Assembly (NCBI GenBank): GCA_026929865.2
Contig: CM049418.1
Span: forward strand, 10,360,001-10,424,000
DNA length: 64,000 nucleotides
Reading direction: 5' to 3'
DNA from: Hyperoplus lanceolatus
Taxonomy: Eukaryota > Chordata > Actinopteri > Uranoscopiformes > Ammodytidae
Under the pieces are notes generated by a model. That model did not search any database, had not been told where the DNA came from, and was given only the letters and a program-made list of their open reading frames with translations. Of this stretch, positions 44,101 through 59,320 are shown piece by piece; position 1 is the first letter of the stretch, and each line of letters begins with the position of its first letter. The position numbers and the translations under genes are program-made.

Positions 44101-44649
44101 TGTGGCTTTCGCCCTCTGGTGTGACCATGCAGTTTGGCATTGTGTGTTGCCCCTCTACGTGTCTGGCCTGTGATGCATGCGGCGATCAGTCCATTTGGCG
44201 TAGCACTGTGAGAGCTTGTCTGTGCCCACTATATAAACCATTTCAATACGCTCAATTTGTTCACAAATATTTCCTCTCCTATTTGAAAAAAGTAACTGAA
44301 ATCATGGGGAACTAATTCCTCCCTCTGACAAAAATGATGCAAAAAATACTGGAAAACAGACCCAATAATCTTAAGGTATTTGGAGATGTTAACCTCAAGG
44401 ACTCTGAAGATTATCCATTTTAAAGGGAGGCATCTGAGGCCAACTCCATATTTGGTGTCTCTTTAATATCTGAACACTGTGACCATTTCAAACAGGCTTG
44501 ACAGTCAATATTAAAGTATTTATGGGAATAACACGAGCGAAAAAAACAACGTGTAAAAGAGAGTGATGATTGCAACAAGCAGATGGTTTGCATTGTAGAT
44601 TTGGGCCTACTACTACAGATACAGTTTTTTAAGCCTTTGTTAAACTTGC
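44100..44649. other. Unique sequence, nothing recognised
   Basis: About 550 bp up to a TTAA-flanked repeat. Confidence 0.4.
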
Positions 44650-44841
44650 TTAAAACAATAGTTCCACATGTTGGGAAATATGCCTGTTTGCTAATCTTGA
44701 CAGAGACAGTTGATGAGGGGGGATCAATATTCATTGTGAATTTTGGATCCAGTGACTTGGCTTAACATTAAGACTGGAAACAGCTGACCATGTGACATGT
44801 TGTTAGAGCAACATGCATGGATTCCAGAACTGTCCCTTTAA
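44650..44841 (+). mobile_element. TTAA-flanked teleost repeat, family B, copy 1
   Basis: About 190 bp, bounded by TTAA on both sides with partially matching ends (TTAAAACAATAGTTC; in reverse complement TTAAAGGGACAGTTC, 11/15). The body has GTTGGGAAATATGCCTGTTTGC followed by CTTGACAGAGACAGTTGATGA, and later GGCTTAACATTAAGACTGGA, matching a dispersed repeat I recall as widespread in percomorph fish. It is a shortened copy with no coding capacity. TTAA targeting is typical of piggyBac-like elements, but the assignment is inference. Confidence 0.7.
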
Positions 44842-46318
44842 CCCTTTAATACAGAGATCCTAATTCAGGTTGAAGCAGAATTGAATGATGCAGATAGTTT
44901 TGTTTTTTTGTGTCTTGTTTTTAAGATTTCTACCTATTACGCCAGCCTATATGCATACATTTTGACGTCAATAGGATTTCATTTGTGGTGCCCATTTAGC
45001 AATAACAAATTGAGCGTCAATTTCTATTTACCATACTTGTTTTTGGGGTCGGAGGCTATCTCTCAACAACAACTAGAGTTAAGTAACAAAATACCTTTGT
45101 TTACGGCCAGCAGCAAACTGTTGCCATACACAACCCTAAGAATCCCAATTCAAATGTATGAATGCAGCAGTGTTATGGAAGCGTTTTGAGCTCTTAAGAA
45201 ATGCATTATGAAATCAAAGAAGAGCAACCACAGTCAAACAAAGGCCGTAATGAGGAGTTTGGATGTCTGGTAACCGTTTCGGGAGGCTGTGATTTTGGTG
45301 AGAGTGCGGATGGTAGAACAGCCCATCCTATCTGTATTAGTTCTTACTGAAGGATGAATGCTTTATCAACATGCTTTTCGGTGGGGGTTTCCGGCCTTCA
45401 TCCATCATCCATTGTAATCAAAAATATTCCTATTCAATACACTACTGCTTTGTATGCACTGTTTCGTCTTGGAGACCCGCAGTGCAAAGATACACAGTCA
45501 TTAAGACACATTGAATGATATACTGTATTAAAGGGAGTGTCTTGACGTTTTTTAAGTATCTTAATTACAGGACCGCTCCCATCACCTCATGGCGTCTTCC
45601 ATAACGTAGCTATGAATGTAAAAAGGCAAACTGCATGGCCCAAGTTTTGTTGTTGTTGGCAATTCTGCTTCAACGGCAAATGAAATAATTGTCTTTGTTA
45701 GTAAAGACATCCTTTTCATCATTTCAATTTTTCATTTATCGGTTGCAACACGTTTTCCTAACCAACCAGACTCAAAAGAACTTGTTGTCCGGTGTAATCT
45801 AATATTTACAGAATGACATTATGTGTTAGCTCTGTCTCCAAGCCAAATGTAAACTCAGTACAAGTCAGAACAATCTTTACAAAGCGTTTAAGACCAGCTG
45901 TTAAATACACTAACCCCTCCCCCTTCCACAACCTCTCCTTATGTCTTTATATCTGCTCTTTTATATTCCTCTTTGCATGCGTCACTTTCTCTATTTTCTG
46001 CCATCCTTTCCTTTCTTTCCTTTGTCGGTCTTCTTCACACCCTTCTCTCTCTCTTCTTACTCATTTGTTCCCTTCAGTCTGTGGGAGAGACAATAGCCTC
46101 GTTGTGACAGCGTGTCTTGGGTGTATGTGTGTGTGTGTTGGACCACACACAAGACCACAGAAAAAAAACGTGTGCACCCCTCCTTCCCTCTACCTGCCTT
46201 CCATAATCACCCGCTTAAATCACCGGGGGCTCTGACAGCTCGTCACCTCACAGCTTAGATAGAGGAAATACCTAGGGGGACTTACATATCCTATAAGGTG
46301 TGTGCATACATGTCTACA

Positions 46319-46321
<3 letters not shown>
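44842..46321. other. Unique sequence, no gene recognised
   Basis: Includes a pyrimidine-rich stretch (45910-46080) ending in an acceptor-like CCCTTCAG at 46078. The open frame after it runs into a short TG repeat and has no known domain. Confidence 0.35.

Positions 46322-46353
<32 letters not shown>
46322..46353. repeat. (GT)n microsatellite
   Basis: A 32-bp GT array followed by a short G-run. Confidence 0.95.
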
Positions 46354-46354
<1 letters not shown>

Positions 46355-48878
46355 TGAGAGGGGGGGCAGACAATAGGGGCATTAGGTACCTGTCTCACTT
46401 GGAAGTTCTTGGGAAGAGGTGAGGGCGTGGCTAAACACTTCCACACACAGGGCTCTATTGTGCATTGTTTTCCCATGCATGGATGGATGGCTGGCTGGGT
46501 GTATTGATGATAGATTTTTTTTTTGGCAGCAAACATAGGGGCACATGCAGCGGCTCATTTCACACGGATCTTGCGAAGTGAGCGTGAAATCCAAAACTAA
46601 CAACTAGTATATGGACTACGGGCTATGAATGGGGGAAGCGCCATGTATCACAGTTTTCACATTAAAAAGGATAGCTAAGGGTATTGTGGTGGTTTTGGGC
46701 ACACACAAGGCAACACATTTATGGATCAAAGGATAGATATGATATGAGTTCAGCGGTTTTGAGATGTGCGTATACTGCAAGGTGAGGCGCAAGAGTAATG
46801 TGTCAAGATTGAGGCCATTTGAAAAAAGTAGTTCCTTACTACTATTTCTCTCCATGTATGATTGCAATGCACTCCTTTCTCTGAAATGTAATCAAACCAT
46901 CGAGGTTAGAAAAAAAGTGTCAGAGTCAGTCATTCTGACAGGGGACCCAGGTTTAAGCCTCTAAGGTAATTTTTAGAATGGCTTGGTCCGACAGACGACT
47001 GAAAATCTGGCACTCTGGGTTGTCTGACTCATGCCAGAATGGTAATAAACGACTTGTTACCCATCCGGGGGGGGGGCCTAGTATGGAAAAAAGCTGGTCT
47101 GGATTCTCAGCCCTAAATTGGCCCATGTTCCAACCAGCAAAACCGCCTTCTGCCAAATCTAGCAGCTATACATGAGCTTCAGTGCACACAGCTCATTGGA
47201 TAACGTCCCTAAACAGTGATCATTTAAATACCATATTATTATTATGCTGCATAAGGTGGAATGCAGGAAATTGTTGTTTCGAATGAAGGCAGCATTGGTC
47301 TGAATACTATAGGCCCTGAAAAAGGTTGACTATATATTTTTAGAGTGTGCGCATGTGTTTGTGCATGTGGATGTGTGTGACTTCGCTGAAGGCCGTGCGA
47401 CCATAAATCATACCAAGCATTGCAATGTGTTAAAGCTGAGAAAACAATGGTTCATCCTGTACCTACACTCAAGGCACAGGGCAGCGGAACTTTAAAAAGG
47501 GGTTTCAACTTAACCAGAACCTGCTATCCTTGCTTCCTGAGTCTAGATTAGACCTAATTAGAACCGTACCCGTATTATAAAGCACAAAAAACAGTGTTAT
47601 TGTTTAAACTTGTGCAAATATCTTAAAGGACGGGGCTGAATTCAATTCCTGAGAAAAAGCGACCACGAAAAGAAGCACTTTAAACTTCAACATAACATGC
47701 AATTAACCTGCCAGCACGGCAGAGGCAGTTTTAACAGGAGCTTGCAGTTTCTCCTTATATAGGCACGATGGCAACATACAACTCTAACTGGGCTTTAGGG
47801 CGTCATCACCCCCACCTCGGGACATCTGCGGTATATAAATCAGTGTGTATTTGTAGTAAAAGTCGGGTTACGTTGCATTTAAGTGCCTCTCGGAAGATCC
47901 TACTTCTGAGCAAAGAGGACTCGTATAATATTTTTGCTATAGTTGCGTGCTCTGGGTTTTGAGAGGTTATTTCAATTAGTGTTTTACAAATGTGCTAGCC
48001 AGGAGTTGTGTTGAGAGAGGGCGAAGGAAGATTTAAAAAAAAATCTGTGACAATTTCAAAGACTGTGAATTAAAACAGATCGTGCACATATAAACATCAA
48101 ACGTGATCCAACAATGACATACTGTACATGATTCCTATACTTTCACTTGCTGAATGAGGCATCTGTGCTTTCCCCCCATATTCAATTTTGATGGCTCACT
48201 TATGGTACGGTCACTTGGAAATTCTCAACAGTTCCATGTACTTGAAGGCAGCCTTTTATAATTCTACTGTGGTTTCGAGAAATAAACATACTTCCCACGC
48301 ACATTAAAGCGAAAATTCATTCATAGATTTCCATGGAAGGTAGTTCCACTTCCATTATACGTAGTACCCTTCAACTTTCGATATTATTATTTTCCTTCTA
48401 ATTCCGGGCCATGTTTGCTATGAGACCTGATTGCCTAATATGTACAGCCATTTAGCCAAAACCAACCCTGCAGTTTGTAGTACTCCTTTTTGGGCTGAGA
48501 GATTATAGATATTCTTGTTCCCACCCACCAAGTTGCAAGCATTACACTTTGTCTCCCTCAATGCATATTTGCATGGTTGTTTATCCTTATACCTTTTTAG
48601 TCATACAATAGACGCTAGATTGACTCTGACCCACACGTGAATGTGTGGTGTATCGTTGGTCATCTTGACATATTCTTGTCCCTAATCCAATGTCCCACCT
48701 CAAAGCACACACCACTTGTCTTATCTTCTATTCCTTCCTGTCGAACACACTACTTTGCTTGAGCGCTTTTTGGATTCAGGAAGCAGTGTTTGGATGAATA
48801 TCAAGGTTTGCTTATCTGTTTTTTAAGGGTGCATTTCATTTGAATGTCTGGATAGCTCTGTCATGCTATGGTAGCATC
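46354..48878. other. Unique sequence, nothing supported
   Basis: About 2.5 kb. A G-run lies at 47069-47077. ATGCATATTTGCAT (48561-48574) has two POU half-site-like ATGCAT/TTGCAT cores. No gene or repeat recognised. Confidence 0.35.
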
Positions 48879-49291
48879 TTAAAGGAATAGTTCTACTTTT
48901 TTTATTTCTATCTTTTTGTCTTACTCTTCGGCCAAAGAAAAGGTGACAAAAATTGAGTGCATTTTTGCTAGAGAGACGGGCTGCTTAGCTCAAACACTGG
49001 TAGTCATGGGGAGCAATTCAAAAGATAAACTTTACCTCATCACTAAACGCTCCTGTTTGCTTAATGGGACTTGTTTATTTAAGTTAAGTTAATTTGCGCA
49101 CTATATTTTTAAACGATATGTAATTTCAAAATAAAATACATATTGGAAGGAAACCGGGAAGTGCCTGTGATGGCCACTATGTATTTGATTCTAAAATGAC
49201 ATGTCAGAATCAAACTGTTTCTGTCACCTTTTCTTGAGCTGGAGAGTGAGGCAAAAAGCAAAAGATTTAAAATGTTGAACTATTCCTTTAA
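48879..49291. mobile_element. TTAA-flanked MITE with about 75-bp imperfect TIRs
   Basis: A 413-bp element bounded by TTAA at both ends (48879-48882, 49288-49291). Termini read TTAAAGGAATAGTTCTAC on the left and TTAAAGGAATAGTTCAAC in reverse complement on the right. Inverted similarity continues inward through AAGAAAAGGTGACA, giving arms of roughly 75 bp with indels. No transposase frame. TTAA flanks suggest mobilisation by a piggyBac-like enzyme; this is inference from the target site. Confidence 0.85.
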
Positions 49292-51016
<1,725 letters not shown>

Positions 51017-51300
51017 TTGTGAGACATGATCAGGCGGATCAGACTGTCAGACAATGTTTTATGGTGTGTGTGTGTGTGTGTGTGTGTAATTCAGGTGAGG
51101 AAATCCTGGAGGCATGCTGAGTAAGGTTAAACTAAACCAAACAAACTATTGTATCTGCTGACTACATCATTTTGGGTATGTGTATGTGTTTATGTGTTTG
51201 AGCATGTGTGTCGAAAGCATGCTTTCACAGGGTGCGTTTGTGTGTGAGTGTGCGCTTTACGGCGTTATTATACCAGCATGATGAAAACAGTGTAGTCGAG

Positions 51301-53336
<2,036 letters not shown>

Positions 53337-53391
53337 ACACATACACATAGACACAGACACACACACATAGACACACACACACACACACACT
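53337..53391. repeat. Degenerate (CA)n microsatellite
   Basis: CA repeats with ATAGACA interruptions. Confidence 0.9.
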
Positions 53392-53562
53392 TTTCTCTTA
53401 TGAAACCTGCCATAAAATTATATTCATTAGCAGAACTGATTGTTTTTTTTGTCAGTTATGAGCTGTTATGTAACATTCCTGGCCCCACTGTGGTAGGCAT
53501 CCAAACCTGGAACAGTATGGAATGCAAAACAATGTGTTATGGCCTAAGTATATACAGTATGT

Positions 53563-53564
<2 letters not shown>

Positions 53565-53595
<31 letters not shown>
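53565..53595. repeat. (CA)n microsatellite
   Basis: About 31 bp of CA followed by an A-run. Confidence 0.93.
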
Positions 53596-53599
<4 letters not shown>

Positions 53600-53678
53600 A
53601 AAAAGTCCATATGCATATATTCACCAAAACTCAACACACATTCTCCTGTATTTTCATTGCGATTGGAAAGGAGCCTCA

Positions 53679-53710
53679 TATGTATGTATATGTATATGTA
53701 TGTATATGTA
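53679..53710. repeat. (TATGTA)n short tandem repeat
   Basis: Mixed TATGTA/TATATG units over about 32 bp. Confidence 0.8.
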
Positions 53711-53814
53711 ATGCATACAGTTAATCTTAGCAGCAGTGCAGACCGCGTTGTAAAACTAGGGCTAAAGCATAGCGGATTTTGGGTTTTGGCGGTTTTCTGT
53801 GTGGTCATTCTTTG

Positions 53815-53815
<1 letters not shown>

Positions 53816-53901
<86 letters not shown>
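53816..53901. repeat. (CA)n microsatellite, 86 bp
   Basis: An uninterrupted CA array. Confidence 0.96.
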
Positions 53902-53904
<3 letters not shown>

Positions 53905-54080
53905 TAGCAGGTGCAGCTGATCCCGGGAGCGACACCGAGCGCAGTCATTTTAGCCAGGAAATTGTTTAAAGCCACGAAGGAGGGGATGGATTGATATCTC
54001 ACTCAGAGTCTTACTAGGAGCATTCAAGGGTTGTTTGATATAACAGGTGGACAAGTGGAGTCGTATGTCCACTGCTGACC

Positions 54081-54081
<1 letters not shown>

Positions 54082-54122
<41 letters not shown>
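54082..54122. repeat. (TG)n microsatellite
   Basis: A 41-bp TG array. Confidence 0.95.
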
Positions 54123-54124
<2 letters not shown>

Positions 54125-54215
54125 AGTGTGTCTGTGTATGATGCTTAGGTCCAGAGAGAGACGTTTAGCAGGGGAGAAGGTGAGCCAGGATTTTGGAAAT
54201 ACTTTTTCCAGCTGC

Positions 54216-54218
<3 letters not shown>

Positions 54219-54273
<55 letters not shown>
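54219..54273. repeat. (GA)n microsatellite, 55 bp
   Basis: The longest pure polypurine GA tract in the window, potentially triplex-forming. Confidence 0.96.
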
Positions 54274-54274
<1 letters not shown>

Positions 54275-55434
54275 CAGGGATGGAGAGGACAGACCGGGTT
54301 CCAGACCTTCAAAGTGGGATGAAATGTCGGTCAGGCAAAGGTGTCCTAGATAAGAACCAAAAGGTTTTGAAAATCTAGTTGGCGAGTAATGTTTCAATTA
54401 GGCACCGTAGCTTCATGGCATTGTATTGAAGTGCTTTGAATAACAACACTTAATGCTCAGGTTAAGTCAAACTTTATAAATGGTGAGAAATCCATTTTTT
54501 TCCCCCAGTAAGGAGTGATATGATCCCTGCCAAACGTATAGGAACACCAATATCCTTCTTCCATGCATCATTTACCCACTGCTTGTGCGTCACTCCGTAT
54601 CTGCACATTCTGAGAGAGACACTCAGAAGTGGTCCTCCTCTGCACTTACATAAGGCAAAATAACTGCCTTAGCCCTCTTATCCAGCTACCAATAAGCCAA
54701 GCAAGTTTCATAACAGCAGTGTGAGTACGTGTGTGTATGGAGACAGGGAAGAAAAAGAGAGAGAGAGCCACGCAGTGAAACTGTATATTAGCCTCCGGAG
54801 GCGCACAACGTTTGGTATTGACCTGCATTTTGATTCCAGCGGCATTTCTTTCCCTCGGTTATCTCCATCTCCATCCGAACACACACTGTGCCGGGGTCAG
54901 CTTCCTGCAAAGTTACAAAAAGACATTGTGTAGTTTCTTTTTCTTTGCGAAATGTGGAAAGATATCACGTGCGGATAATTTACAACAGCGTATGTGTAGT
55001 TCAGCTAGACACCTGCTGAGTGGGCCTTTGTTTCTGTGGAAGCGATCACTGAATGACTGGATAGGTTTACTACAGCACAGAATAGATGGTTCAAGAAAAA
55101 CATAAAGCGACTCCGTCTCCGTAGAAATTAAGTTTTTATCCCTGCTTATTCATTTTTTGTCAAACTGTTTGAAGAGAAACACAGTTGCTGGCTGAATTAC
55201 ATCCTGCATATTTCTTTAAAAAAAACGTATCATTGTTGTTGATTTTAATACTGGTTTGCTCTGAAGTCCTATGAAAGCTGGTATATTTGACCTTCGGTTC
55301 TCCATGGAGCCGCAACACACGTCCAATCCCATCCTCGCCGCCAATTGTCATGGCAGATTCAGTTTGTTCATTTCTTGAAGAGAATAAGTCTGCCACGATA
55401 CTGACCTCAGCCATGCCTTTCATTGTAAGAACCT
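54274..55434. other. Unique sequence, nothing supported
   Basis: A 118-codon minus-strand frame (55160-55513) extends partly into the neighbouring MITE, which argues against it being a real gene. Confidence 0.4.
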
Positions 55435-55443
55435 GCATCATGG
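55435..55443 (+). repeat. 9-bp target-site duplication, left copy
   Basis: GCATCATGG, repeated exactly at 55963-55971. Confidence 0.8.
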
Positions 55444-55962
55444 TAGCCTGGAAATCCAGACCCTGATATCTTGAACGATAGAGGGTCTGGCCACGATCAA
55501 TAGTAATTTCCAACTCAAGGGACGGCTCCTACTCGTGCATTTCAAATGCCACTGCATGCAGTTGGATAGCACTACAACCAATCAGAGCGATGCACAGGGT
55601 GACGTAAGCCCCGTTCATTTAGCGAACAGCTGTTAAACTGTTAAATTAAACGTTTGCCGTTGTCGGTCGGCAAAACAGAACATTCCACTTACTTGCTAAT
55701 GAAAGATTTGAGTGCCATCTTTGATGTTTACTATCACGACGGCTTGGACGTCGCATGCACGTCACTGTCGTCATCCGGTTACGTCCTCCCCAGAGCACCA
55801 TACAAAGGGCTCTGGCGCACCCATATTAGATAGAACCAATTGAAACGTGAGACCCAGATTTCTGGTCTTCTTGATAAAGCTTCAACGGAGCGTGGCCAGA
55901 CCAACAGGCGCAGCAAATTTAATTTGCCAGCGCCTAGTGGCAGGTCTGGGAATGCCAGGCTA
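55444..55962. mobile_element. MITE with TAGCCTGG termini and 9-bp duplication
   Basis: A 519-bp element. The left end TAGCCTGGAAATCCAGACC and the right end, in reverse complement TAGCCTGGCATTCCCAGACC, are clear inverted repeats. A 9-bp direct repeat (GCATCATGG) flanks it; an 8-bp reading with one ambiguous base is also possible, which would suit a hAT-type origin. The interior has no transposase frame and is CpG-richer than its surroundings (GTCGGTCGGC, GACGGCTTGGACGTCGC). I recall elements with these termini as common in fish genomes. Confidence 0.88.
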
Positions 55963-55971
55963 GCATCATGG

Positions 55972-57070
55972 TACTGTGGTGAGTGAACCAGGCTTCTCTT
56001 GCACACATGCACAATGCTTTCAATGTGTGTCAAATATCCCATTCTCAAATCTCTGACAGGATGCCAAATCTTTCGGCAAGATGCCCCCTAAGAGACAATC
56101 TTTTGAGTCATCCACGGAAATGGTTTCACCGGGTTAAAACAAAACGAGATCCCATCGGTTGGGAATCAAATGTCTTAAATTCCCCCTCACTCACCCATGT
56201 GATAAGATCAGTGGTGCGGCTGGGTGGTTGTGGATTGGGACAGCACATGCAGGGCTTTCTTTGACTCACTTTTGCCCATCCTGGATTGACCTACATTTGG
56301 TCTGTGTGCATGTAAACACAGCTTACGGCACAAGTCATGCTTTTGGTTTTTTGGTCAGAAGGTGGAAAGCGAAAAAAAAAAACTTGCATTGTAGCGCTTA
56401 ATCGTGTTTATGTCTCTGAGCCGGTATGATTTGGAACCATGCGTGGATGTGCACGTGCCTCTGCCGATGAAGCTTAAGTGTGTGGGGGCGCCATGAATGC
56501 TAAATTACTCGAGAATTTCTTCTTTTGGTGTATATTTGTACTATACAGTATGTTTCTTTATCAATACCAGTTCTGTGAGAACTGTGCTAAAGTCCAAACA
56601 ACTCTTAAGGTGAAATTGGGGACTAAAGATAGCAACTGAGGTGCGCTGAATTCTGCACATGTTGTCTGTCTATGCATAGATATGATTATGTATCTGGGCC
56701 GGGCCAGGGTGCATATACATCATGAGTGTCCCCGGTTTTGGATAGAGTGAGCCCACTCTTTGACAGGAGATGTATTTTTTTCCAGAGCGGAAAAGGGGAA
56801 ACTAAAGGCTTGGGCTCTCCGAATGATACAGGGCTCCTTCTATGAGGCCTGTGAGAGCCCTATCCTCCACTCTATCGATCCCTCCCTCTCTCCCTCCCTC
56901 CCCAGGTATAGACCCAGCTGTGAACCCCTGTGTGAACTCCTCTGGACCCATTTTCTTTTTTCATTTTTACGCTCCTTTTAATGTGACAATAATCTCTCAC
57001 AGCCAGGCTCTGTCTGCTGTCGCCCAGCATGTGCTGACTCGATTTGAGTCGCCCAGCTCTCCCCCCTCTT

Positions 57071-57102
<32 letters not shown>

Positions 57103-58534
57103 AAGTGTTCTTTTTTCATTTTCCCTGATAGACAGAACTCTCTCTTCTTTTCTTTCTCTCTACTTTATTCCTAACCAGCCCAGGTTGTCCTTTGCCTTTT
57201 CTCTCACTCTTTCCTTTTCTCTCTCCCGCCCCCTCCCTCTCCAGGTAGGTCTTTCGGTGCCAGACAGAGGATCACAGTGTTCCTTTGTTATTTCCAGGGC
57301 TTAAGGCTAAGATAAGAAGCGCAGCCACTCACTAGCTCAATAGCACATCAGCAGCCCCCATATCTAAGGGCTTTACATTTCTATAATTGAGATTTGAGGG
57401 GGCAAGTCCCTTTACAAGGGATAATGGATATCTCAACTATCAGTTCCCTTTTTAGAAGTTGGAGAATAATTTTTTTTTCACTTCTCTTTACATTAGAAAA
57501 AAAGTAATGCTAGCAATCCTGATTTAAAAAGCAGCTTTAACTCTCAGGACTAGTGGGTGTACTTTGGGTTGGAATTCCATTTTGTATAATATGAACCGTT
57601 GTGATAGAATCTTTATTTCGTCAGCCCTTTGCACATGCTCACTCACTCACTTCCAATGTGCGGCGGACGGCTTTGGAGGGGATGATACATTACCAGCTGG
57701 TCCCGTTCCAGTTGCCCTCCCCCATCCCCTTGACAACTGTTGCCTAGTGCCACAACTGGAGCCCATCAACCAGGTTTTGGGCAGACGGCCAACCCCGCCA
57801 GATGTGAGGCCTTCTCCACGCTTTGTAATCCAAGCAGAAAAGAGAGCAAGCTTCACGTACACACACACACACACGTACGTGGAAAGCTAAACGCACATGC
57901 AGTATCTATTATCACGAACGACTGTACATTTACCTGCAGTGTGTTAACTTTGCGTATACGCTCCCCTTCCACGATATACCGAAGAACAAGAGTCGCCATT
58001 TTTTTCCCCTAAATTTTTTACAATTTTCATGCCGAACCTCTCTGTTTTCCATTCAAACTCAAGAATGACCTTGTAGTGGCCACAGATTCCCTGTGTGGAA
58101 AGCATTCTCCTCCGGGGCCCTGCCATTAGTGGCTTTGCGGGGCAGAGTGGCGACATGTTAATGGCACACAGACGAAGAGAGAGGCTTGCAGACCCCTGTA
58201 CAGAGAACACAGCTGACTGCAGGGAACGTTGGACTCTTAAAAGACATAAGCCAACAAGCAAACCGCCAAGGGATGGTTTGGATCTTAAGTTGGCATCTGA
58301 GATTGCGATGAAATTCTTCATATTGTTTAAACAAGAAACTATGTGTAGCATTTAAACCTCTATATTGAACCCCCCCTCCCCCACCCCCTTATGTTAACTG
58401 TGTTAGACATACAAGGACAAGGAAGAGGTGAACATCACTTTAAAGTATTTTTTTCATTGGGTCGGATTTGGTGGGAAATGTTTTTTTTCTTTTGCGGCAC
58501 AAAACAGGAAGCAAACAGACCAAGCCCCTTACAA
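55972..58534. other. Unique sequence with CT-rich tracts
   Basis: A CT-rich block at 57061-57103 and another at 57140-57242 contain acceptor-like motifs but no recognised exon. The moderately GC-rich part at 57640-57850 has an open frame with no known domain. A C-run lies at 58369-58384. Confidence 0.35.
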
Positions 58535-58835
58535 TTAAAAGGACTGGTTTGACATTTGGGAAATAGGCTCATTTGCTTTCTTGTTGAGAGTTTGAGGAAG
58601 AAGATTTATACCACCCTCATGTCTGTCATGACAATATAATGCTACAAGCAGCAGCAGCAGCCATTTAGCCTAGCTTAGCCTGGTGAAGACCTGATTCTGT
58701 CAAAATGGTAACATTTCCTAACCACCAGCGCTGTTAAAGCTAATTTGTTTATAGCTTGATTGTTTAATCCATTAAAAAGAATTGGAATAAAAATGGCAGG
58801 TTTTGGGATTACGTGCCTGGACTCTTGTTATCTTG
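58535..58835 (+). mobile_element. TTAA-started teleost repeat, family B, copy 2
   Basis: Starts TTAAAAGGACTGGTTTGACA, then TTGGGAAATAGGCTCATTTGC and CTTTCTTGTTGAGAG, in the same order as copy 1 at 44650. It continues with CCTCATGTCTGTCATGAC, a CAGCAGCAGCAGCC run and TTTAGCCTAGCTTAGCCTGG, and later GTTTAATCC. It extends further into the family than copy 1. The right boundary is approximate and no second terminus was found, so it is probably truncated. Confidence 0.7.

Positions 58836-59320
<485 letters not shown>

Noticed and set aside
57061-57242. CT-rich tracts with CCAG|G as splice acceptors
   Set aside because: Low-complexity CT sequence produces acceptor-like patterns at random; no frame or donor follows.
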